Assembly: GCA_018694455.1 (NCBI GenBank)
Contig: JABHNP010000004.1
Span: 1 to 9,324, forward strand
Direction of reading: 5' to 3'
Source of the DNA: Planctomycetaceae bacterium
GTDB taxonomy: Bacteria; Planctomycetota; Planctomycetia; Pirellulales; UBA1268
DNA length: 9,324 bases
Positions within the stretch are counted from its first letter, which is position 1, and each line of letters opens with the position of its first letter. The translations under genes and the position numbers were made by a program. The notes beneath the pieces were generated by a model, which saw only the letters and a program-made list of their open reading frames with translations, was not told the origin of the DNA and did no database searches. Below are positions 1 through 8,300 of this stretch, one piece after another.

Positions 1-63
1 ACAAACTGATTTCCGATACGTTCAAACTTTAAAGTCACCTTTCCAAACAGCTTAAAGGCCGTA

Positions 64-1563
64 ATGAAAATCCAGGAATTCTTGGAACACCACGGGATTG
101 CGGGCAATCCCTTTGCTGAAGAAGACGCCCAAAACGATACCGTCTTCAAGAGAACATGCTTGGAATCCACATTTCATCCCGGGTGGGACAAAATTTATGG
201 ATCTCCAGAAGACCCTAGTACTTCTATTGTATTTGGCGAAAAGGGTGCTGGAAAAACTGCTCTAAAACTGCAGATGGTTCGTCAATTTGAACTTCACAAT
301 GAAACAAGCAGAGGCCCGGACGGAAGCAAAAAGCCCTCTTTCGTTGTTATCTATGACGACTTCAACCCTTTTCTGGACAGATTTGTTAGTCGTATTGGAC
401 GGAACAGACCGCTTGGGAAATCACTTGATCACTGGAAACTCTGGGATCACATGGATGCGATCCTATCTCTGGCAGTCACGCAACTTGTATCCGCTATCAT
501 TCATCGGTCGAAAGCAGAACCGGTCGGAGATGGAAAAAGTCATTCTTGGAGTGTCCCGCACGCTCGTGACCTCGCGTTACTCGCCGCACTGTATGATCAA
601 TCAACTGCTGAAACCTTCCCGTCTCGCTGGAGAAAACTTCGTTGGCGAGTAGGTTACGGCTCGATTCTTGGGCGCTGGCCAACATTTTTGGGACTTATTT
701 CTACCGCTCTTTTCATTGCCGCTATTGCTACAAGTTTCACCCGAGACAACACCAGTTGGCTCACGCAGTGGTGGCCGTGGATAATTCTTGCTGGCACATG
801 GACGCCTTGGTTGTGGCGCAGGTGCCAATGTCTATGGAAAGCCTTTCGAATTGTTCGGAGCATGCGAACAGGCAATCGCACGGTTGGACAACTCGCCAAA
901 GCACTTGCCAAAATGCCCGAAGTTGATCTTGCGGGACAACCTCTTCCCCTCATCGCACGTAGCGACGACCGTTATGAGTTACTTGATAAATTCCAAGGGA
1001 TACTCAAGGCTGTCGGCTATGGCGGTATGATTGTAATTATTGATCGACTTGATGAACCACATGTGATCAATGGTTCTGCCGAACGCATGAAGCAGATTAT
1101 CTGGCCGATTTTTGATAACAAGTTCCTTAAATCACCAGGGCTCGGCTTTAAGATGCTGCTTCCTAACGAGTTGTATCGCTTCATCGAACGCGAAGATGAG
1201 GCCTTTAATCAGCGAGCACGGCTCGACAAGCAGAATCTCATCCCATCTTTAGAATGGTCAGGAGAAACCCTGTACGACATTGCTTCGACAAGGCTTAAAG
1301 CCGCAAGCACAAAAGAACCACCGGCCACGCTCTCTGAACTTTTTGAGCCGTCTGTGAATGAATCCCGATTAATCGATGGGCTACGCAGTGTTCGCGTGCC
1401 TCGACAACTTTTCAAGTTTTTGTATCGGCTCCTAGTGGCGCATTGTCATGCACACACTGCTGAAAACCCAAATTATAAGATTCCACTAGAACGATTTGAC
1501 ACTGAATTAGCAGTTTTCCGTAGAGATCAGGATGCTTTCGATCGCGGACTAGCACCACGATAA
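64..1563 (+). CDS. KAP-like P-loop NTPase with two membrane spans, function unknown
   Basis: Seen: a 499-residue protein with a clear Walker A, GEKGAGKT at residues 58-65, and a Walker B-like strand, MIVIIDRLDE at 322-331 (D327, D330, E331). Between them sit two hydrophobic segments, about 205-225 and 236-252, separated by a short Trp-rich loop. A conserved-looking VRVPRQLFKFL stretch (443-453) resembles the late Arg-containing sensor region of STAND/KAP ATPases. The N-terminus has an NPF motif (15-17) as in some AAA-type ATPases. Known: KAP NTPases carry membrane segments inserted in the P-loop domain, which is the layout here. Inferred: an inner-membrane ATPase with its NTPase core in the cytoplasm. 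No effector domain is visible, so the role stays unknown. Start: ATG 64 is preceded by AAAGG (54-58) and by an in-frame TGA at 7-9, so no longer form is likely. ApbE follows after 14 bases, suggesting co-transcription. I recall similar proteins in planctomycetes but could not check. Confidence 0.88.
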   Translation: MKIQEFLEHHGIAGNPFAEEDAQNDTVFKRTCLESTFHPGWDKIYGSPEDPSTSIVFGEKGAGKTALKLQMVRQFELHNETSRGPDGSKKPSFVVIYDDFNPFLDRFVSRIGRNRPLGKSLDHWKLWDHMDAILSLAVTQLVSAIIHRSKAEPVGDGKSHSWSVPHARDLALLAALYDQSTAETFPSRWRKLRWRVGYGSILGRWPTFLGLISTALFIAAIATSFTRDNTSWLTQWWPWIILAGTWTPWLWRRCQCLWKAFRIVRSMRTGNRTVGQLAKALAKMPEVDLAGQPLPLIARSDDRYELLDKFQGILKAVGYGGMIVIIDRLDEPHVINGSAERMKQIIWPIFDNKFLKSPGLGFKMLLPNELYRFIEREDEAFNQRARLDKQNLIPSLEWSGETLYDIASTRLKAASTKEPPATLSELFEPSVNESRLIDGLRSVRVPRQLFKFLYRLLVAHCHAHTAENPNYKIPLERFDTELAVFRRDQDAFDRGLAPR

Positions 1564-1577
1564 CTTTCTAGAGCAAT

Positions 1578-2615
1578 ATGAGGTGCGGTGTGGAAACGGT
1601 CCATACCATTGTTGTTGGCCGCGATGCGATGGCGTGTCGATTTGAAGTTGTCTTCAATCTTGTTGATAACGATATCGCCACCACCGTTGGTGCAGCAGCA
1701 CTTGATGTCATCGAGCATGTTGAAGAGAAAATTTCAGTGTATCGACCGTCGAGTGAAATTTCAGAAATGAATGGCTCTTCGGCAAAAACTTGGAGTGCAT
1801 TGTCGCCAGACTTGTTCGAATTACTTTTACTTGCAAAACAGATTCACTCACAAACAAACAAGGCTTTTGACATTACCGCAGGGCCGCTCATCAAAGCATG
1901 GGGATTTCTTCAAAGGCAAGGACAAACGCCCTCTCCGGAAAAGCTAGCGAAAGCCTTTTCGTGCTGCGGGATGGAAAATATTGAATTTCATGACCGTGAA
2001 TGCAAAATTCGGTTTCATGTGCCTGGTGTTGAAATAAACCTCGGGGCTATTGGTAAGGGTTGGGCTATTGACAAAGCAGTAGACCTCATTGAAATGGAGG
2101 GTGTTGAAAACTTTTTCATACATGGTGGGCATAGCAGTGTTCGTAGCCGAGGAAGACGTGGCGTCGCAGAACAAAGCATTGAATTAAATGGATGGCCGGT
2201 AGGACTTCGACACCCACTCCGCCGAGAGAAAAGGATCGGCACAATAACGCTTAAAAACAAGGCTTTGGGCACCAGCGGATCCGGAACACAATTTTTTATC
2301 GAAAAAGGGCAGAAAATAGGGCACATACTAGATCCGCGTACGGGTCAGCCGGCGACCGGTGTTCTATCCGCCACGATCCTTGCTGACACGGCCGCTGAGG
2401 CCGACGCATTGGCTACAGCAGCATACATTTTAGGTCCTTGCCATATTGACCAGATTGCACCCGATGGGAGCGATATAGCTGCAATATTGGTTGTACAGGA
2501 GGATCGCACTGGCCGACTGACCGTGATTTCAGCCAATCTCGACAGGGATCTATTTGTGCCGAATCTAACAACTCCCGGACTAACGGTCATTGAGGCGAAA
2601 GACTATGTCCGATAG
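1578..2615 (+). CDS. apbE: FAD:protein FMN transferase (ApbE family), no signal peptide
   Basis: Role known for the family: it moves FMN from FAD onto a Thr/Ser of a target flavoprotein (for example Nqr/Rnf subunits), with Mg2+. Seen in 345 residues, in family order: FDITAGPL (97-104); INLGAIGKGWAID (153-165), the flavin-binding loop; IHGGHSSVRSRG (181-192), with His where many members have Asp or Asn after GG; GTSGSGTQFF (231-240); GHILDPRTGQP (248-258); and DALATA (276-281), where Asp and Thr bind metal in characterised ApbE. The usual AMGT near the N-terminus reads AMACRFEV (17-24). Oddity: classical ApbE is an exported lipoprotein, but here the core begins within about 15 residues of the start and an in-frame TAG at 1569-1571 rules out an upstream signal peptide. 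This suggests a cytoplasmic enzyme. No flavinylation target is encoded nearby. The Shine-Dalgarno sequence is weak. It probably shares a transcript with the NTPase 14 bases upstream. Confidence 0.93.
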   Translation: MRCGVETVHTIVVGRDAMACRFEVVFNLVDNDIATTVGAAALDVIEHVEEKISVYRPSSEISEMNGSSAKTWSALSPDLFELLLLAKQIHSQTNKAFDITAGPLIKAWGFLQRQGQTPSPEKLAKAFSCCGMENIEFHDRECKIRFHVPGVEINLGAIGKGWAIDKAVDLIEMEGVENFFIHGGHSSVRSRGRRGVAEQSIELNGWPVGLRHPLRREKRIGTITLKNKALGTSGSGTQFFIEKGQKIGHILDPRTGQPATGVLSATILADTAAEADALATAAYILGPCHIDQIAPDGSDIAAILVVQEDRTGRLTVISANLDRDLFVPNLTTPGLTVIEAKDYVR

Positions 2616-2623
2616 ACCCCTAA

Positions 2624-2656
2624 GAAATTTGATTTTTACACATTTCTGTAAATTTC
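2624..2656. repeat. AT-rich inverted repeat after apbE
   Basis: Just past the apbE stop, GAAATTT (2624-2630) is mirrored by AAATTTC (2650-2656), and inside it TTTACA (2635-2640) by TGTAAA (2647-2652) around a six-base loop. The two pairings overlap, so one long stem would need a bulge. No T-run follows on the + strand. It could be a weak transcript end, a protein-binding site, or chance in AT-rich DNA. Confidence 0.35.
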
Positions 2657-2670
2657 AGACTACACTTAAA

Positions 2671-2676
2671 TATAGT
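2671..2676 (+). promoter_or_regulatory. Possible -10 box ahead of the DedA gene
   Basis: TATAGT matches five of six bases of the sigma-70 -10 consensus and lies about 105 bases before the GTG at 2781. No good -35 is found at 16-18 bases upstream (TGTAAA at an 18-base spacing is poor). The element is tentative, supported mainly by its place in the only sizeable gap between apbE and the DedA gene. Confidence 0.25.
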
Positions 2677-2780
2677 TTCTCGTACGCCGGACTCGGTATG
2701 TTCGGTAATGGAATGTAATAAATGACGTCAAAGAACTGCACAAGCTTTTCGGTAGGCATTGCCGCCTGTTTGGAAAAATC

Positions 2781-3620
2781 GTGCCTTCAACTGAATGCCA
2801 TTTTGGTACTGAACCCCTCCCCCGTGCATTACCACTAGACATGATCGAATGGTTAGAGCAGGGTTCGTATCTCGGAATCATGCTTTTTTTGACACTTACT
2901 GGCTTGGGGCTTCCAGTCCCAGAGGAAGTTCCAATTGTAGCCGCTGGCGTTGCAAGTAGGGCCGGGGCCTTGGATTGGTGGTGGGCCTTACCCGCCTGTT
3001 TTGTTGGAGCATTGGTTGGCGACAGTCTCATGTATGCCATCGGGCGTTTCTTTGGTGCTAGATTCCTCAGAGAACACCGCCTGCTGAGTGGATTCCTCAC
3101 TGAGGAGCGAGAAAAAAAAATTGAGCTTCTGATACAGCAACACGGAATTAAGGCCTTTTTTGCAGCACGCTTTCTTGTGGGATTGCGTAGTCCGTTTTAC
3201 CTAACCGCTGGTATCCTTCGTGTAAAATACAGGTGGTTTCTTCTCGCTGACTCTATCTGTGCTTCCATTGTCATTAGTGCTTTTTTTGGTCTTGCATATG
3301 CCTTTGGGGATCGAATCACAGGACTTATTCAGTCTGCGGAAAAAGGTCTCACACTTGTTTTGCTTATCGGTGGATTCATAGCCTTTGCCGTCGCTACTTT
3401 TCTCTGGTTCCGTAAACGTCGAATGCAGATTTTAGACAAAGACCCTGATAGCCTTCTTGAAAACAGAGAGCTTATCTTTGGACCAGCAGGTGATCGTCTT
3501 GTTGACGCCGGTATCGCAGGAAACCCACAACACTCCGGGCGCATGCCCAAGAACCACCCTTCCGATGCTTCCAAGCAAGCCACCAACTCCACGGCAAAAG
3601 TCTCGTCGGACGGAAACTGA
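2781..3620 (+). CDS. DedA/VTT-family inner-membrane protein
   Basis: Known for the family: DedA proteins are polytopic inner-membrane proteins with re-entrant loops. Some members recycle undecaprenyl phosphate across the membrane and others support proton-dependent envelope homeostasis. Seen: hydrophobic segments at about 29-45, 65-85, 155-178 and 189-210; LPVPEEVPIVAAG (44-56), with the acidic pair E48-E49; GDSLMYAIGRFFG (80-92), with D81; and FAARFLVGLRSPFYLTAG (127-144), with the two arginines typical of the family. After RKRR (211-214) comes a hydrophilic tail of about 65 residues, rich in Asn, Ser and Lys, that is not part of the core. Start: 2781 is a GTG with GGA six bases upstream. 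ATG 2841 (residue 21) gives an N-terminus, MIEWLEQGSYLG, closer to normal for the family but lacks a Shine-Dalgarno sequence, so either could be right. Substrate cannot be told from sequence. Its own promoter is possible in 2616-2780. Confidence 0.92.
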   Translation: MPSTECHFGTEPLPRALPLDMIEWLEQGSYLGIMLFLTLTGLGLPVPEEVPIVAAGVASRAGALDWWWALPACFVGALVGDSLMYAIGRFFGARFLREHRLLSGFLTEEREKKIELLIQQHGIKAFFAARFLVGLRSPFYLTAGILRVKYRWFLLADSICASIVISAFFGLAYAFGDRITGLIQSAEKGLTLVLLIGGFIAFAVATFLWFRKRRMQILDKDPDSLLENRELIFGPAGDRLVDAGIAGNPQHSGRMPKNHPSDASKQATNSTAKVSSDGN

Positions 3621-3776
3621 AGCTCAGTACCGTTTCCCGGAGCTCTTCAATACGATCATGACGATTAGATCGAATGAACGGCCACGCATAAAAATATATA
3701 TTGGTTATATGGCTAAAGTTGACTTTTCTGGCGTTGTTCCATGACCTAGGAATTAAAGGAGTTTAATTTCTATCAC
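3621..3776 (+). other. Gap between the DedA gene and the activator gene, with RBS
   Basis: This 156-base gap holds a clear Shine-Dalgarno-like AAAGGAG at 3755-3761, about 15 bases before ATG 3777, and an in-frame TAG at 3747-3749 that makes 3777 the first ATG of the frame. An AT-rich patch (3690-3710) and TTGACT (3719-3724) could belong to a promoter, but no good -10 box lies 16-18 bases beyond TTGACT. No sigma-54 pattern of GG-N10-GC with flanking consensus was found. Short five-base inverted repeats here are no more than expected by chance. Confidence 0.4.
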
Positions 3777-5297
3777 ATGTTCTTAACACACCCTCTGGCC
3801 ACCTTGCCTCAAAGTGTTGCTAAGAACAAGAGAATATCAATGCCTGCATTCCAGAATCAAACACCCGTTCAGCATGCTGGAAAATCGAGCAGGCATTCAT
3901 TTAACCGTATTCTGGTAATCGAAGATGATCGCAGGATGGCATCTCGTATTGCTCAGTTTCTTTGTTCTTTAGGCTGGCATGCTAAAGCAGCAGATGGCGT
4001 CACAGATGCCATCAAGAAACTTGGGCGTCACCGATATGATTTCTGCATTCTTGATGGCGAACTGCCTGATAACGGGAGCATTCGCCTTGCCGCTCTACTT
4101 CGCTCCATGTGGAAAGAATCGCACCTGATTGTTTTTGGGGCAGCACGTAATCAAGAAAAACTTAAATTGCTTGATGCTGACGCCCGTCTTAACACACCAA
4201 TCAATGACACTGATCTGCTCAACATCCTCGACACTGTGCGAGAACAGAGAAAAGACCAAAATAACCATCAAACAACAAAACCTTGCTCTGCATCTAATAC
4301 ACCTGAGTTTTTTGGAAATAGTTCGGCGATGCGTGAGGTATCACGAGTCATTGAAAAGATTGCCCCGACAACTGCAACTGTTTTAATTACTGGAGAAAGT
4401 GGTACTGGAAAATCGTTATTGGCACGAGAAATTCACCGTAGAAGTAATCGCTCAAACAATTCACTTGTTGAAGTTGCATGTGGAAGCCTGACAGAATCGC
4501 TTTTGGAAAGTGAACTTTTTGGCCACAGTGCTGGTGCATTCACCGGAGCGACAACGTCACGGGATGGAATGTTCACCCGGGCGGACAACGGCACAATATT
4601 CCTTGATGAAATAGCAACCGCGACTCCTGCAATGCAGGTCAAATTACTCCGGGTTTTGCAAGATTTTAATTTTGAACCCGTTGGTGGAAGTGAAACAAAA
4701 CAGGTTGACGCCCGCGTCATTCTTGCAACTCACGAAAACCTGGAAGAACTTGTGTGCTCTGGTAAATTCCGTGAAGACCTCTTTTGGCGGATAAATGTTA
4801 TTACCATTCAGCTTCCTCCTCTTCGCGAGAGACTGGCAGACATCCGACCGCTCGCTGAACAATTTCTCAATAAAGTGAAGGTAAAAACCGGAAGAACCAT
4901 CGACGGGTTTACACACGCAGCTATCGACTGCCTCGAAGCACACCACTGGCCTGGAAATGTGCGTGAACTGGTGCATGCAGTTGAACGGGCCGCTTTCCTT
5001 GGGTCTGGCAACCACCTTGATGTTACAGACTTTCCACTTGCCGTCATTGAAGGAGCAAGTCGCTTAGGAACAGTACACTCCAAGGACGACTCGAGAAGTA
5101 CTGTTAGCGACTCATTAAAGGCACAGCTTGCCACGCCAGAGAGACTTCTGATACTAGACGCTCTACGTCAACATAACGGGCGTCGAGATGCCGCAGCGAA
5201 AGCTCTCGGCATCAACAGAGCAACGCTGTACAAGAAAGCCAAGCGGCTTGGTGTCGATCTTGCTCAGATTGGCCGGATGGGCACAAAACTCGGCTAG
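3777..5297 (+). CDS. Sigma-54-dependent NtrC-type activator with atypical receiver
   Basis: Known: bacterial enhancer-binding proteins use ATP hydrolysis to remodel sigma-54 RNA polymerase at promoters. Seen in 506 residues: a receiver domain (about 44-155) with the acidic pair D50-D51 and phosphoacceptor D93 in ILDGELPD; an AAA+ domain (about 178-410) with Walker A GESGTGKS (206-213), the sigma-54-contacting GAFTGA (253-258), Walker B GTIFLDEI (272-279), the FREDLFWRIN and PLRER arginine region (331-351) and sensor II WPGNVREL (391-398); and a Fis-type helix-turn-helix at about 453-490 (DAAAKALGINRATLYKKAKRLG). Odd: the receiver positions for the conserved Thr/Ser and Lys are Gly121 and Thr140, so normal phosphorylation switching is doubtful. 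No histidine kinase is adjacent. Start: ATG 3777 follows AAAGGAG at a rather long spacing. ATG 3840 (residue 22), behind AAGAG, is a fair alternative because residues 1-43 are not part of any domain. Target genes are unknown. Confidence 0.94.
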   Translation: MFLTHPLATLPQSVAKNKRISMPAFQNQTPVQHAGKSSRHSFNRILVIEDDRRMASRIAQFLCSLGWHAKAADGVTDAIKKLGRHRYDFCILDGELPDNGSIRLAALLRSMWKESHLIVFGAARNQEKLKLLDADARLNTPINDTDLLNILDTVREQRKDQNNHQTTKPCSASNTPEFFGNSSAMREVSRVIEKIAPTTATVLITGESGTGKSLLAREIHRRSNRSNNSLVEVACGSLTESLLESELFGHSAGAFTGATTSRDGMFTRADNGTIFLDEIATATPAMQVKLLRVLQDFNFEPVGGSETKQVDARVILATHENLEELVCSGKFREDLFWRINVITIQLPPLRERLADIRPLAEQFLNKVKVKTGRTIDGFTHAAIDCLEAHHWPGNVRELVHAVERAAFLGSGNHLDVTDFPLAVIEGASRLGTVHSKDDSRSTVSDSLKAQLATPERLLILDALRQHNGRRDAAAKALGINRATLYKKAKRLGVDLAQIGRMGTKLG

Positions 5298-5310
5298 CAA
5301 TCTGCATTGC

Positions 5311-5331
5311 AATATTCGTTGAATATTTTTT
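5311..5331 (+). terminator. Candidate AT-rich hairpin terminator
   Basis: AATATTC (5311-5317), loop GTT, then GAATATT (5321-5327) form a perfect seven-base stem that runs into a T-stretch ending at 5331. The T-run lies on the + strand side, so it would end transcripts of the activator gene, whose stop is 14 bases upstream. Only one G-C pair is present, so the stem is weak. It falls in the 33-base gap between convergent genes, where a terminator is expected. Confidence 0.4.
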
Positions 5332-8300
5332 CAAACAAGTCCTGGGTCAACAAAAATACTTTTATTAGTTTCGTCACTATCCCCGGTGAGGGTAAACCCA
5401 GCGCCTTCGTTCATTGTCCTACTTGCAGCCCATCCCGCAGCAATATCTGCAAATGCTTGTGCCCGTGAAGCCGCGGAATTTCTAGCCTCTGATAGCGTTT
5501 TGCTTTCCTCCTCTGAAAGGACACCTGACGTATTGATCACATCAGCTCTACGGAAACTTCCTTCGTGACGTAAAAGCATCTGCCTTGGTGGTGATGCAGA
5601 GTCAGTTGAAGGCCCCTGGTCCACACCGCTTACCCCAGCGATCATTGCAGCATCAAGCATTGAGACCGTTCCATTCCCAGTAACGTCTGCCACCAAAGAA
5701 GGATTCACCAAAGGATAATTGACGAGCCCACTGTCTAGCCGCATTGCAAGTCGAGCTGCAAGGGTTGAGTCAGCTACACTGAAACTACCATCACCAGTAG
5801 TATCACCCAAAGCAGCCACAAGCTGAACCGCGCTGCCTCCACCAACACTTAGGGTACCGTTACTTATAACCGACTCTAGACTGAGAATAGCTAAGGATCC
5901 GTTGCCAGCTGTTGCGGACACTTGTGATTGCACATTCGCAATAACAAGGCGCCCGGCAGGAGCCCCTTCACCGTCTGGAAATGATCCTGTGGCATCGAAC
6001 ATGACCGCAATACGTCCGGCCTCCAAAAACTCCGTCGTTAACGTTACAAAGCTTGGCAGTTCACTCGACGGCACAACATCTTGGACGTTCAATAACTTGG
6101 AATCATATGAAAAAATAGCATAGAGCGAACGGACAGTACCATCAGACTCTAAAACAAGTGGAATGCCTGCGTTGCTCGCAGCTGGCACATTTACATCCTG
6201 TCCTGCACCTCGGGCAAAGCTGGGGATCTCTAACCTAATTGCAGGTGTTTCCAAAACGGTAAAGCTTCCGTTGTAGTCATCACCAGCTACTTCATCAGAA
6301 TTTCCATCGAGCCACTCTCCGGTTACCGTCTGGAAAGCATGAGCACCGCTGCGAGCGACTATAAAGTATGTATCCATAGCAAGCGGAGAGTCTGCAACAA
6401 ACTGCAGACTAGTTCCATCTGCCGCAATAACTACCGAACCGCGAACATCTCCCGTTGCTGCCCCACGAATATTTAAATCTGCTTCACCATGAATACTCAT
6501 AGCATCATAAAGATTGACTACATCCATATTTATTTGCTGACTAAATGACATCCGAAAGCCATCAAGAACACTTTCCAGCGCGGTAACGTAAAGCGTCTCG
6601 ACTTGATTGAGAACCTGAATATCAGTGGTTAATTCAAAAGATTCTCCATCACCATCAGTCACCCGAACACGGATACTTCGAGTTGCACCAGCCTCAAAAT
6701 CAAGATTTGTCGTCGTAATCAACTGACTGCCGGCAATAGCGAATGACGCATTGTTGACGTCGCCCTCTCCAGCCACAAGCTCAAAGGTGAATGTGTCTCC
6801 ATAGTCAGGATCAATGGCATCCAATGTTCCCACAACCGTTCCTGACGGACTATTCTCCACCACACTGCTTGAGGTGAGACGAATATCAGTTGGTGCTCTG
6901 TTACCAACTGCAACTACGTGAATACCGTCGTCATCGAAAGTAGAAATCAGGCCCTCGTTGAGACTAGCCCCTCGTACATCAAGCACATGAGTTTGGTCTT
7001 TCTCTGCAGTCGTTGGCACCGTGGCAAGAAGACGAGCTACTTCGTAACTTCCTGCTCCAAGTGGCTGTGGTGAAAAGAATCCAACAACTGCACGGCCTGG
7101 CTCAAGAACATTAATCAAAGACAAGGCATCTGAGGGCATACCTTCAGCTAATTCGATGCCAGAAATATCTAGCAGTTCAGGGTTGTAAAATAGCTCCATG
7201 TCGAGCGACATGACACCTTCCGATGCCGTCACAACAATCGGAATTCCACCAGCAGATGAAGCCGGGACATTCACTTCTTGCCCTGCGGTCTCAAAAAACC
7301 CTGGGACACCTACAATTGCTGTTCCGGCTGGTAGTGGCTGAATCGTGAATGTCGACATAAAATCATCACCGACTAATCCGTCACCGTTACCGTCGAGCAA
7401 GCGACCATCGGCTGCCACAATGCCATCCTCACCGCTCCGGATAACAAGTGTGTAATCACCCGCAGACATAATGCCGTTGTTTACCACCAATCGGAAGCCA
7501 TGCTGGGAGTCATCGATAGCAATGGCTGATTCAATGAGATTTCCAGCACTGTCCCGTAACGTCACATCAAGATTTTCGGGGGCTGCTACTCGATTGTGGA
7601 GATCAAGATTTGACACATCAAGCTGACCAGTAAATCTGATCTGAAAACCATCTCGGTCAGGCGTAACTTGCTCAACAAGCAATCCTTCTGAAACATCAGT
7701 AATTTCGATCGTGAAGACTTGATCTACAGAGTCGCCTGCTGCGTCAGTGGCACGAACTCGAATCGAGTGTGCCTCAACTGTTTCAAAGTCAAATTGCCCT
7801 GTTGTCACAAGGCTCGTGCCATCGATTGCAAAGAGTGTATTACCATCACTACCCTCACCAGCGATGAGTGACAGAACGTGAGTGTCTTCGATGTCCTCAT
7901 CAAGAACGGTGAACTCTCCAACAAAAGACCGAGGCAGTGCTGTCTCTGGTACTAAAACTTCAGATAATCGTATGATCGTTGGGGCATCGTTGGCATCCGC
8001 AATAAAAATAACAAATGTTTTTTCAAACGAATCCTCACCAGAAACCGCCCGAACTCTTATCGTATATGAGTTGTCACTTTCATAGTCAAACTGAGTACGT
8101 GTTTTTAAAGCGTTTCCCCGTATAGAAAATTTCTCGTTATCATTGGGGACGTTTCCAGTGGCTAACGAATACCTTACGTCCCCACCTCCGGCTGCTTCGA
8201 GAACACCCACGAGTGCACCAGCAGGCAAATTCTCATTGACTTGCAAACTACTAAGAGAAATATCTGTAATCGGTTCAGGAGCAACCGCAGCATCAAGCGT

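Noticed and set aside
497..953. Minus-strand ORFs of 62-99 codons inside the NTPase gene
   Set aside because: They lie opposite a well-supported gene, have no domain features, and are shadow frames.
3621..3672. Short inverted repeats after the DedA stop (AGCTC/GAGCT and CGATC/GATCG)
   Set aside because: Stems are only five bases, with loops of 10-15 bases and no T-run, so neither looks like a terminator or a convincing operator.
3457..3744. 95-codon + strand ORF overlapping the end of the DedA gene and running through the following gap
   Set aside because: It is out of frame with the DedA gene, has no recognisable domain or ribosome binding site, and its first half only shadows the DedA tail.
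3719..3746. TTGACT as a -35 box for the activator gene
   Set aside because: The bases 16-18 positions downstream (around TGACCT) do not resemble a -10 box.
2616..3776. Sigma-54 promoters in the gaps near the activator
   Set aside because: No TGGCAC-N5-TTGC-like pattern or well-spaced GG/GC pair was found by eye in either gap.
64..5297. A defence or signalling island made of the NTPase, ApbE, DedA and sigma-54 activator genes
   Set aside because: The parts are ordinary chromosomal families with no nuclease, toxin, transposase or integrase nearby, and they do not match any known defence layout.
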